A stretch of DNA of 19,043 bases from Prolixibacteraceae bacterium. GTDB taxonomy: Bacteria > Bacteroidota > Bacteroidia > Bacteroidales > Prolixibacteraceae. Made by a program: the position numbers and the translations under genes. Location of the stretch: assembly GCA_003516705.1 (NCBI GenBank), contig DPCJ01000120.1, forward strand, positions 1 through 19,043, given 5' to 3'. A model generated the notes under the pieces. The model saw only the letters and a program-made list of their open reading frames with translations, was not told the origin of the DNA and ran no database searches. This document shows, piece by piece, positions 8,022-14,348 of the stretch; positions within the stretch are counted from its first letter, which is position 1; every line of letters starts with the position of its first letter.

Positions 8022-8236
8022 CTTCGACTACGCACCCGCCTGAGGCGAGAATGTCAGACTGAGTCGCAACCCAATTTTTATTGGGCACAATGTGAAAATG
8101 ACGATGAGATGCTGAAATGAATTCAGCATGACGTTCTAACAAATATTTTTGTATAGAATGTCACCCTGTCCCGATTTATTTCGGGATTGTTTCAGGGTCT
8201 TTATTTCGAAATCTGTCATTGGTAGCGTAGTCGAAG
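8022..8236. repeat. Nested palindromic intergenic element (REP/MITE-like)
   Basis: The outer ends are perfect 12-bp inverted repeats: cttcgactacgc (8022-8033) and gcgtagtcgaag (8225-8236). Inside are further dyads: cccaat/attggg (8070-8085), atgctga/tcagcat (8109-8129), and tcccga/tcggga nested inside accctg/cagggt (about 8164-8198). No open reading frame of interest is contained. Sequences of the ttcgactacgc and tcaccctg type are recurrent intergenic repeats in Bacteroidota. The element fills most of the 328-bp gap between the SRPBCC and VOC genes. Confidence 0.7.
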
Positions 8237-8290
8237 TCTGGGTTCATTAGTTAAACAACAATAAAATAAGAACATTAAAAAAACAGAAAA

Positions 8291-8725
8291 ATGGCAACAA
8301 CAAATGTGTATTTAAATTTCAACGGGAACTGCGAAGAAGCATTTAACTTTTACAAATCGGTTTTTGGCGGCGAATTTGGTTACCTCGGCCGGTTTGGCGA
8401 GATGCCCGAAACAGAAGGCTACAAAGTTCCGGAAGCCGATAAAAACAAAATCATGCATGTTTCGCTGGCAATCGGAAATTCGATTTTAATGGGAAGCGAC
8501 ACAGGCGAAGAGCATGGAAAAAATTATGTACAGGGCAACAATTTTTCTGTTTCGGTAACTGCCGGAAGCAAAACGGAAGCCGACGAACTTTTTGCCGGGC
8601 TTACCGCTGGCGGACAGGTAACGATGCCACTCGCAGATACTTTCTGGGGCGACTACTTCGGCATGCTCACCGACAAATTCGGAATTAACTGGATGATTGG
8701 TTTTAATGAACAGCAACAGTCATAA
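8291..8725 (+). CDS. VOC family protein (PhnB/glyoxalase-fold)
   Basis: The 144-aa product begins ATTNVYLNFNGNCEEAFNFY, the signature start of PhnB-type VOC proteins (v-n-p-Y-l-x-F-n-G-n-c-x-E-A-i-x-F-Y), followed by KSVFGGEF, a central IMHVSLAIGNSILMGSDT block and the C-terminal TFWGDYFGMLTDKFGINWMI block, which is the family's closing beta-alpha-beta-beta unit. The length is normal. VOC proteins form paired beta-alpha-beta3 modules around a metal or ligand site; many PhnB-like members have no proven reaction, so I do not assign one. It is cytoplasmic. It follows an intergenic palindromic element and is the last gene before a repeat-rich gap of about 800 bp. Confidence 0.92.
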   Translation: MATTNVYLNFNGNCEEAFNFYKSVFGGEFGYLGRFGEMPETEGYKVPEADKNKIMHVSLAIGNSILMGSDTGEEHGKNYVQGNNFSVSVTAGSKTEADELFAGLTAGGQVTMPLADTFWGDYFGMLTDKFGINWMIGFNEQQQS

Positions 8726-8742
8726 CCTTTATTCTTAAAGGT
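8725..8742 (+). terminator. Terminator-like stem after the VOC gene
   Basis: Arms accttta (8725-8731) and taaaggt (8736-8742) form a perfect 7-bp stem with a ttct loop that overlaps the last base of the VOC stop codon. Downstream T-runs lie at 8758-8763 and 8798-8803. Confidence 0.4.
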
Positions 8743-8749
8743 GGGAGAA

Positions 8750-8804
8750 GAACCGTCTTTTTTGTAAGATAAACGTGACAAAATTATAGGAACCGTCTTT
8801 TTTG
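8750..8804. repeat. 15-bp direct repeat with T-runs
   Basis: The word gaaccgtcttttttg occurs at 8750-8764 and again at 8790-8804, 40 bp apart. The second copy can pair imperfectly (with G-U pairs) with aaagggcggctcc downstream, giving a stem around a T-run. It may represent duplicated termination signals behind the VOC gene. Confidence 0.5.
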
Positions 8805-8864
8805 AAAGGGCGGCTCCATTATAAATATTCCGATAAATCTTTTGAATTGAAAGGGGTACTTCAG

Positions 8865-9186
8865 AGGTGGAGGGGGGTACTTCCGAAGTGGGGGGGAGTA
8901 CTTCCGAAGTGGGGGGGTGTACTTCAAAGGTTCAACGTCGAGGCAAAAAGGTGCAAATTATAGGCTCTGAGGTGCAACGTCGAGGTAAAAAGGTGCAAAT
9001 GATAGGCTCTGAGGTGCAACGTTGAAGCAAAAAGCCTCAAATTACAGGCTCAGAAGTGCAACGTTGAAGCAAAAAGGCTCAAATGATAGGCTCCGAGGTG
9101 CAACGTTGAAGCAAAAAGCCTCAAATTACAGGCTCAGAGGTGCAACGTCGAGGTAAAAAGGTTCAAATTATAGGCTCTGAGGTACC
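8865..9186. repeat. Minisatellite with 21-bp unit and 42-bp higher-order period
   Basis: Fifteen consecutive 21-bp units run in perfect register from 8865 to 9179, with a partial unit to about 9186. Units 1-3 (8865-8927) are G-rich, with 6-7 G runs followed by gtacttc. Units 4-15 (8928-9179) alternate between a type with aggtgcaacgt...aaaa and a type with caaat..aggctc.g, giving a 42-bp period repeated six times. Two 42-bp blocks, 9012-9053 and 9096-9137, are identical. All units begin with a(a/g)gt or a close variant. No insertion or deletion breaks the register. The array lies in a gene-free stretch and ends at a ggtaccccc junction where a cluster of palindromes begins. Confidence 0.88.
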
Positions 9187-9198
9187 CCCGGGCAGCCC

Positions 9199-9316
9199 GA
9201 TGCCGGAGGCATCGCATAATTATAGAAAAACAGGTATTTTTTTTGTGCGACCCTGGCCAGGGTCGAATTCTTATTCCGCATTTTTATGCTATAAATATGT
9301 AAACCCGCCGGGTTTA
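9199..9316. repeat. Cluster of strong palindromes at the end of the satellite
   Basis: Four dyads are packed into 118 bp: gatgcc-gga-ggcatc (9199-9213); a perfect 18-bp palindrome cgaccctggccagggtcg (9248-9265); gcat-tttt-atgc (9278-9289); and taaaccc-gcc-gggttta (9300-9316). Such combinations (gatgcc...ggcatc, gaccc...gggtc, aaaccc...gggttt) are common in Bacteroidota intergenic repeat families. Nothing further is recognisable between 9317 and 9497. Confidence 0.65.
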
Positions 9317-9497
9317 AAAAGAAAACGGTTTTGCCATTAAAAAAACCGCCAATTGCAAAATGCAGCCATTCCCTATTTTATTAGCTTTGGGAAAAATTAA
9401 CCTGGCATGAACTATCAACCGCCAAAAATAAAATCAGCGATTAAGAATTTCCACTCGAAAAGTGAAAAAAAGTGTAATAACTTCGGGATAGTACATA

Positions 9498-10746
9498 GTT
9501 AGCCACAATTATATAAAAGCAATAAATGACTAAACCTACATTTATAAACTTAGACATAGAAAAACCAATTCATTGGAAATTCTTGACAAAGCATATTATC
9601 TATAGTTTAACATGGATTTTGAGTATTTGGATTATTATCTTTCGCGGAGACTATTTCCTTTTAAAAATACTTCCAGCAAATCTTGACTGGATTGTAAAAA
9701 TCGTACCATTTACATTAATTGGTTTAATTTTAGTATTTATGATTAAATCAAAGTGGTATTATAATCTTAGTCTAATTTTTTATCCTCTTCTACTAATATT
9801 TTGGTTTATTCCTAAAACTGTATTGCAAAAAGGTAAAATTTATCTTTTGTCGGGTTATGTCAATTTTATCTACAACAGATTCAAACGATTTAAATCAACA
9901 TTAATTCACTCGTCAATTACAATCTTAGCTATTTTACTATTAATCGTGACCGACTCTGACATAGTCAGAATATGCAGTATGCTTTACTTTTCAGTTTTTT
10001 ATTATAAGGTTGTTATTAAATACATCAGACAATCACTCCAACCAGTAAAGTTATTTGGAGCTAATGTTGAAAAATCTTTGGACGAACTAATAAAGCAGCC
10101 AGAAAAATCCTATTCAATTATAAAAAGCTTTGAAGAAACCAAAGGTGATGAGAAATTGCTAGAAGATGAATTAAAATTAAAAAGAGTTGAAAGACTAATC
10201 ATTGCAAATACACTAATTGAATACCTTGGAGCAAATTTAAGTGGATTCAAAGGGAAAAGAGCGTTTGTAATTTCATGGATATATCAGCTAATTGGATTTG
10301 TAATAATCACTGTGACCTATTTCACGTTCATAAATTTTGAGTTGTTTATTGTTGACAATTCAAGTTTTAAAGTTACTTCAGACCCAACTCTTTTTGATTT
10401 TTTCTATTACACAGTTAAGACATTCATTTTTAGCAATATTGAATTAATTCTTCCAGTTGGAGTTTTAGCAAGGATTATTGAGATAATTTCATTTTTAACT
10501 GTTGGAGTTTTTATCTTAATTATTGTCACATCTGTTATCTTTTCATTGAGACAAGACAGAATTAATGCAAACATCCAAAAAGCAACAGAAGTTTGTTTAG
10601 CCCAAAATAGATTTATTGCGCAACATATTAAGCTAAAATATCAAATGGACATTGAGACGGTGCTCATTGAAGCAAGTTCAATTAGAAATTCGATAGAGAA
10701 TATAAAGAGAACAATTGAAAAAATATTATAAATAACTGTGGCTAAC
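9498..10746. mobile_element. Cassette-like unit bounded by 15-bp inverted repeats
   Basis: The left boundary gttagccacaattat (9498-9512) and right boundary ataactgtggctaac (10732-10746) are reverse complements with one mismatch in 15 bp. Together they enclose almost exactly one gene (9526-10731), with only 13 bp between the left repeat and the start codon. The right repeat overlaps the end of the stop-codon region. Base composition inside is much more AT-rich than on either side. No transposase or integrase is inside or beside the unit, so a cassette, a MITE-borne gene or a coincidental pair are all possible. Confidence 0.5.
9526..10731 (+). CDS. Multi-pass membrane protein with ion-channel-like C-terminal pore module
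   Basis: The 401-aa product is AT-rich with at least six hydrophobic segments (about 22-40, 58-72, 82-96, 128-142, 148-166), then a charged cytoplasmic-type stretch (170-245), then a segment at 250-272, a short hydrophobic loop at 288-305 and a segment at 313-338. The last three pieces match a two-helix potassium channel core (M1, pore loop, M2): FFYYTVKTF occupies the pore-helix position and VGVLARIIEIISFLTVGVF the M2 position. However, the selectivity-filter slot that is normally T-V-G-Y-G-D reads TFIFSNIE. A K/E-rich helical tail follows. I infer a divergent channel or channel-derived sensor; a plain transport activity is not supported. It is bounded by inverted repeats and stands alone, consistent with acquisition. 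Confidence 0.78.
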   Translation: MTKPTFINLDIEKPIHWKFLTKHIIYSLTWILSIWIIIFRGDYFLLKILPANLDWIVKIVPFTLIGLILVFMIKSKWYYNLSLIFYPLLLIFWFIPKTVLQKGKIYLLSGYVNFIYNRFKRFKSTLIHSSITILAILLLIVTDSDIVRICSMLYFSVFYYKVVIKYIRQSLQPVKLFGANVEKSLDELIKQPEKSYSIIKSFEETKGDEKLLEDELKLKRVERLIIANTLIEYLGANLSGFKGKRAFVISWIYQLIGFVIITVTYFTFINFELFIVDNSSFKVTSDPTLFDFFYYTVKTFIFSNIELILPVGVLARIIEIISFLTVGVFILIIVTSVIFSLRQDRINANIQKATEVCLAQNRFIAQHIKLKYQMDIETVLIEASSIRNSIENIKRTIEKIL

Positions 10747-10749
10747 CCC

Positions 10750-10826
10750 CCGCTCCCGCGCGAATCCTTTCGCGTAATAAGTGTCTGTAATTTTGAACCT
10801 CACACGATAAAATTGTGCAGGAGCGG
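10750..10826. repeat. Imperfect long palindrome between channel-like gene and ung
   Basis: Outer arms ccgctcccgc (10750-10759) and gcaggagcgg (10817-10826) pair at 9 of 10 positions, and within them cgcgaa-tcct-ttcgcg (10759-10774) is a perfect inner stem. The element abuts the right inverted repeat of the cassette-like unit. It is probably a dispersed Bacteroidota palindromic repeat; an integron attC-like role was considered and is not supported. Confidence 0.5.
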
Positions 10827-10914
10827 CGAATAAAAATACAAAACCGGTACAATCAGTTATCTGAAAACCAAACCCAATCTTTACTATTTTTAGCCCTGAA
10901 AAACAAAAACAACC

Positions 10915-11577
10915 ATGGAAGTACGCATCGACGAAAGCTGGAAAGCTGTTTTAACCGCAGAGTTTGAAAAACCGTATTTTGCACAGCTCACCGACTTTGT
11001 GCGCACCGAATACAAAACCCACAAAATTTACCCGCCGGCAAAACTCATTTTCAATGCTTTCGACCAGTGTCCGTTTGACCAGCTGAAAGTGGTGATTCTG
11101 GGTCAGGACCCTTACCACGGGCCGGGACAGGCACACGGACTTTGTTTTTCGGTGAACGACGGCATACAATTTCCGCCCAGTTTGCGCAATATTTTTACTG
11201 AATTAAAAAGCGATGTTGGAAAACCAATCCCCACCAGCGGCAATCTTACAGGCTGGGCGCGGCAAGGTGTTTTGCTGCTCAACGCCACGTTAACCGTGCG
11301 CGAAAACCTGGCGGGCTCGCACCAGAAAAAAGGCTGGGAACAGTTTACCGATGCGGCAATTGAAACCATCAGCGCCCAAAAAGAACACGTGGTTTTTATT
11401 TTGTGGGGCAACTATGCCATCAGCAAAAACGAATTAATCGACAAAACAAAACACCTCGTTTTAACCTCGGTGCACCCGTCGCCACTCTCGGCCAGCCGCG
11501 GTTTCTTTGGCAATCACCATTTCAGCCGCACCAACAAATTTTTACTTCAAAACGGGCTGGAACCTATCAATTGGTAA
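10915..11577 (+). CDS. ung: Uracil-DNA glycosylase, family 1
   Basis: The 220-aa product removes uracil from DNA by cleaving the N-glycosidic bond, starting base-excision repair in the cytoplasm. Motif A GQDPYHG (residues 63-69) carries the catalytic water-activating Asp65; LLLN (120-123) supplies the uracil-contacting Asn123; and motif B HPSPLSASRGFFG (187-199) carries His187 and the minor-groove intercalation loop. PPSLRNIF and AHGLCFSV are also family-typical. The length is that of ordinary bacterial Ung, and the ATG at 10915 gives the normal N-terminus. It converges with a thymidylate synthase homologue 370 bp downstream, a neighbour of related metabolic purpose (dUMP/uracil). Several possible upstream AT boxes are too weak to call as a promoter. 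Confidence 0.97.
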   Translation: MEVRIDESWKAVLTAEFEKPYFAQLTDFVRTEYKTHKIYPPAKLIFNAFDQCPFDQLKVVILGQDPYHGPGQAHGLCFSVNDGIQFPPSLRNIFTELKSDVGKPIPTSGNLTGWARQGVLLLNATLTVRENLAGSHQKKGWEQFTDAAIETISAQKEHVVFILWGNYAISKNELIDKTKHLVLTSVHPSPLSASRGFFGNHHFSRTNKFLLQNGLEPINW

Positions 11578-11732
11578 CGATTTCTTCAGCACCCAATTGC
11601 CCATTTACAATTTATGCATTTACAATTTTTACCATTAACTCAATCACTTCCTGCTTCGCATTTCAAAATCGTTAATCGAATTGCCGTGTCGGTGTTTCAA
11701 ACTACGATCAGGTGATCCGTGGACCTTCTAAA

Positions 11733-11777
11733 CCGGGGGCTTCACCCCCGGCTACCAAAATTCCGCTCCTATGGAGC
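11733..11777. repeat. Pair of tandem hairpins (REP-like) between ung and the TS homologue
   Basis: ccggggg-cttca-cccccgg (11733-11751) is a perfect 7-bp GC stem, followed 13 bp later by gctcc-tat-ggagc (11765-11777). The double hairpin with ggctaccaaaatt between the stems is a well-known style of Bacteroidota intergenic repeat that often yields spurious short reading frames. In a convergent intergenic region it may also stop transcription from both sides. Confidence 0.65.
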
Positions 11778-11879
11778 TTCTGGAAACCTAACCTTATCAC
11801 CTATTTCAATTTTTCCTCATTCACTGAATCACAGTCTTTCCTACGGTCTTCGGGCTCCCGACTTCGGTCATCTTCCCCA

Positions 11880-11947
11880 TTCACCCTTTTCCCATTCTCG
11901 CATTACGGCATTCATGCATTCTCGCATTGTAGCATTCCCGCATTGAA
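11880..11947. repeat. AATGC-word repeat tract behind the TS homologue
   Basis: On the minus strand, directly after the stop at 11948, the sequence is a run of short words such as AATGCGGG, AATGCTAC, AATGCGAG, AATGCATG, AATGCCGT, again AATGCGAG, then AATGGGGAAGATG. It has the same vocabulary and the same position relative to the upstream gene as the tract behind rmuC. The rest of 11578-11880 holds only the double hairpin and no gene. Confidence 0.55.
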
Positions 11948-12835
11948 TTACTTCCGCTCATCATGCTCCTTTATCTTCCGAATAATTCCCGGTTCTGCCT
12001 GTTCGTACATATCGCGGATAAATTCGTCATTAAAAGGCATGGTTCTTTCCTCAAAAGGCATCACACCCACGCGGTCGAAAAGGCGTTCTTTGGCAGCCTG
12101 AATATCTTTTCCGTAAATGTGGTACGAGTCAGCCTGCCAGTTTAACCGGCCCAGTTTCACGGTTTTTCCGGTTCGTTCAGCAACTCCGGCGGCAATCACT
12201 TCTTTGTTAAACTGAATAAACCCGAACATATTCATAAAACTGGCGCCCCAGGCATCGTTGCTGCGGAAACGAATGTTGCAGTTGAGCCAGTAATCACCTT
12301 CTTCATCTTCGAGAATGCGGTACCACAGCGATTGCAAACAGGGCGGGTCGTAACATTCGAGGTCGAGGTTGGGCATCCACGTAATCATTTGCGCCTGCCG
12401 GGTAAACGGTTGTTTCGAGAGTTTGGCAATCACACTCTCAATCTGGTCAACCTTAAACGGACCGGCTTCCACCGACCGGCCATTTTGCAGCTCCTGCCAA
12501 ACACCATAATTCTTGATTCTACCGTGGTAGGTGTATTCCCAGCGGGTATCTTTTTCGTCGTTGATGTTTTTCACCCAATGGTCTTTGTAGCCTTTCAATT
12601 CCAAAACATATTCCTTTAAATCGTCAATTCCGCCGGGGAAAGCCATGTGAATCACCGGGTCGGTTTCGGGTTCTTCAATGGTCATATTCATCGTGCAATC
12701 GATGCTGAGCGGGTCGCCGGGTTTGTCGTACTGGGTTTTAAAACGGGTGCCTTTTTCGTACAGGTTGATTAATGCGGCTTCATAAGTTTCGGCCAGCGTT
12801 TTCCCCGAAACGGTGATTACCGGAATGTTCTTCAT
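11948..12835 (-). CDS. Divergent thymidylate synthase homologue (archaeal-like type)
   Basis: The 295-aa product carries the thymidylate synthase active-site set in order: Arg146 (FTRQAQMITWMPN; phosphate-binding region), nucleophile Cys166 in DPPCLQ, R-S-N-D at 191-194, Asn202 in FMNM, and His239/Tyr241 in DSYHIYG. The spacing from Arg191 to Asn202 equals the E. coli ThyA spacing Arg166 to Asn177; Asn at that position favours dUMP, whereas dCMP hydroxymethylases have Asp. Outside these motifs it is unlike ordinary bacterial ThyA: it has a long N-terminal region, an acidic insert (EDEEGDY) after the nucleophile and an extra C-terminal segment. The WMPN..DPPCLQ and FRSNDAWGASFMNM blocks recall the thymidylate synthases of methanogens. 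The expected reaction is dUMP to dTMP with a C1 donor; the donor and true role are inference. It converges with ung. Confidence 0.8.
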   Translation of the reverse strand: MKNIPVITVSGKTLAETYEAALINLYEKGTRFKTQYDKPGDPLSIDCTMNMTIEEPETDPVIHMAFPGGIDDLKEYVLELKGYKDHWVKNINDEKDTRWEYTYHGRIKNYGVWQELQNGRSVEAGPFKVDQIESVIAKLSKQPFTRQAQMITWMPNLDLECYDPPCLQSLWYRILEDEEGDYWLNCNIRFRSNDAWGASFMNMFGFIQFNKEVIAAGVAERTGKTVKLGRLNWQADSYHIYGKDIQAAKERLFDRVGVMPFEERTMPFNDEFIRDMYEQAEPGIIRKIKEHDERK

Positions 12836-12986
12836 AAAGTCAGGTTTAATTGTGAGGTTTTAAAGATAAATGAATGAAGTTCTGCCTAGCAGACATGTTT
12901 TGAATATTTTTCAACAAAAACACCACATTTGTTCAAATTCCTGAAATTTATGACAAAATGCTTCCACATTATTATCAGGTTAAACA

Positions 12987-12994
12987 TAAATTTG
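12987..12994 (+). promoter_or_regulatory. Candidate -7 box (TAnnTTTG) for the oxidoreductase gene
   Basis: TAAATTTG matches the Bacteroidota -7 consensus and lies 46 bp before the ATG at 13041. No clear TTG box is found at the usual distance upstream, so the call is tentative. Confidence 0.35.
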
Positions 12995-13040
12995 AAAGCC
13001 TGTTAAAATGGGAAATTTGAATACTTAAATCAACAAGAAT

Positions 13041-14312
13041 ATGAGTGAAAATAGTTTGTCTTCGAGAAGAAGATTTCTGAAAAGTGCGCTGGTGGCGGGC
13101 GCTGCTTTTACCATCGTGCCGCGTCATGTGCTGGGTGGAAATGGTTTTATTGCACCATCCGACCAGCTTACAAAAGCCATTATCGGTGTTGGCGGAATGG
13201 GCCGCGGACATATTCCGTACGAAGGAACCCGCGTGGTGGCCATTTGCGATGTGGATAAAAAACACCTCGAAATTGCGCAAAGCCAGATTGAATACGATGT
13301 AAAAAAATTCCATGATTTCAGGGAAGTGTGCCAGTTGCCCGAAGTTGACATTGTGCACATTGCCACACCGCCGCACTGGCACGGACTGATGGCGGTGGAA
13401 GCTGCCAAAGCCGGAAAAGACATCTGGTGCGAAAAACCGATGACACGCACCATTGGCGAAGGAAAACGTGTGGTGGAAGCAGTGAATGCACACGGCCGCA
13501 TGTTCAGACTGAATACCTGGTTCAGGTTTAAAGATAATTTTTATGGTCTCGGCACCGATGTAAAACCTTTGAAAAAGGTGATTGACAGTGGCATTCTTGG
13601 CTGGCCGCTGAAAGTAACTGTGAGCGGAATTACCGGCTACAACTGGAAATTTTACTGGAGCGGAAAACACAACCTGCCACCAATGCCGGTTCCTGAAAAC
13701 CTCGATTATGACATGTGGCTCGGGCCTGCACCTTACAAACCCTATAACGTGGAACGGGTTCATGCCAACTTCCGCGGCTACTGGGATTACGACGGCGGCG
13801 GTTTAGGCGATATGGGACAGCATTACCTCGACCCGGTACAGTACATGCTGGGCAAAGACGAAACAAGCCCCGTGAAAATTGAAGTGGATGCACCTCAGCA
13901 ACATTACGATGCTGTGGGTTCATGGCGACGTGTAACCTACACTTACGCCGATGGTTGCCAGATAATTCTCGACGGTGAAAACCGCGACAAAGATGCGGCA
14001 TACATCGAAGGGCCCAACGGGAAAATTTACCAGGGATTCAGGTCGGATATTCCGAACCTGAAAAGTTTTATCGAAACGTTGCCGGAGCCGGAACCACAGA
14101 TTGCAGTTTTTTCTGAATCGGTGAAAACACGCAAAAAATTTGCACTTAACGAAATGAATGGTTTCCGCTCGGCTACGTTGGTGAACCTCGGAATTGTGGC
14201 GGTTCGTTTGGGCCGCACCTTGCATTTCGACCCTGATAAACTCGGGTTTATCGACGACGAAGGCGCCAACCGTTTGATAAACCAGCCAATGCGCGCACCG
14301 TGGGTAATTTAA
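13041..14312 (+). CDS. Tat-exported Gfo/Idh/MocA family oxidoreductase
   Basis: The 423-aa product begins with a twin-arginine signal (SSRRRFLKSALVAGAAF, residues 7-23), so it should be folded with its NAD(P) cofactor in the cytoplasm and then exported. A Rossmann-type nucleotide fold follows: IIGVGGMGRGH (47-57; glycine-rich loop), VVAICDVD (65-72) and the family hallmark EKP at 131-133 (CEKPMTRTIGEGKRVVEAV). The second domain has WLGPAPYKPYN and GGGLGDMGQHYLDP (252-265), the segment that carries active-site Asp and His in exported members. Relatives oxidise or reduce sugars, cyclitols or glycosides, including C3 oxidation of glycosides. It is followed 21-36 bp later by a DUF1080-domain protein, so I infer it makes or uses a 3-keto sugar. 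Confidence 0.93.
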   Translation: MSENSLSSRRRFLKSALVAGAAFTIVPRHVLGGNGFIAPSDQLTKAIIGVGGMGRGHIPYEGTRVVAICDVDKKHLEIAQSQIEYDVKKFHDFREVCQLPEVDIVHIATPPHWHGLMAVEAAKAGKDIWCEKPMTRTIGEGKRVVEAVNAHGRMFRLNTWFRFKDNFYGLGTDVKPLKKVIDSGILGWPLKVTVSGITGYNWKFYWSGKHNLPPMPVPENLDYDMWLGPAPYKPYNVERVHANFRGYWDYDGGGLGDMGQHYLDPVQYMLGKDETSPVKIEVDAPQQHYDAVGSWRRVTYTYADGCQIILDGENRDKDAAYIEGPNGKIYQGFRSDIPNLKSFIETLPEPEPQIAVFSESVKTRKKFALNEMNGFRSATLVNLGIVAVRLGRTLHFDPDKLGFIDDEGANRLINQPMRAPWVI

Positions 14313-14348
14313 TTTATGAGTGATTATTGATTAATGATTATTGAAAAG

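Noticed and set aside
8846..9186. The satellite as a gene for a heptad-repeat protein
   Set aside because: Three TGA stops interrupt the frame and there is no signal, start context or flanking domain; a decayed gene cannot be excluded but is not supported.
8865..9186. CRISPR array
   Set aside because: Units are contiguous and related over their full length with no unique spacers, and no cas genes are present.
9140..9340. Plus-strand 66-aa reading frame at the end of the satellite
   Set aside because: It consists of the last satellite units followed by the palindrome cluster; no conserved protein features, and upstream units in the same frame contain TGA.
10740..10862. Full integron attC site after the channel-like gene
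   Set aside because: GGCTAAC is a near match to R'' but no matching GTTAGCC-type R' closes the structure; the nearest candidate gttatct (about 10856) is poor, and no integrase is in the window.
11712..12101. Plus-strand 129-aa and overlapping 75-aa frames between ung and the TS homologue
   Set aside because: They translate the double-hairpin repeat and AATGC tract and then run antisense into the well-supported thymidylate synthase homologue.
12975..13763. Long minus-strand frame (262 aa) opposite the oxidoreductase
   Set aside because: Antisense shadow of a gene with a clear Tat signal and Gfo/Idh/MocA motifs; composition (His/Phe-rich) is typical of a shadow frame.
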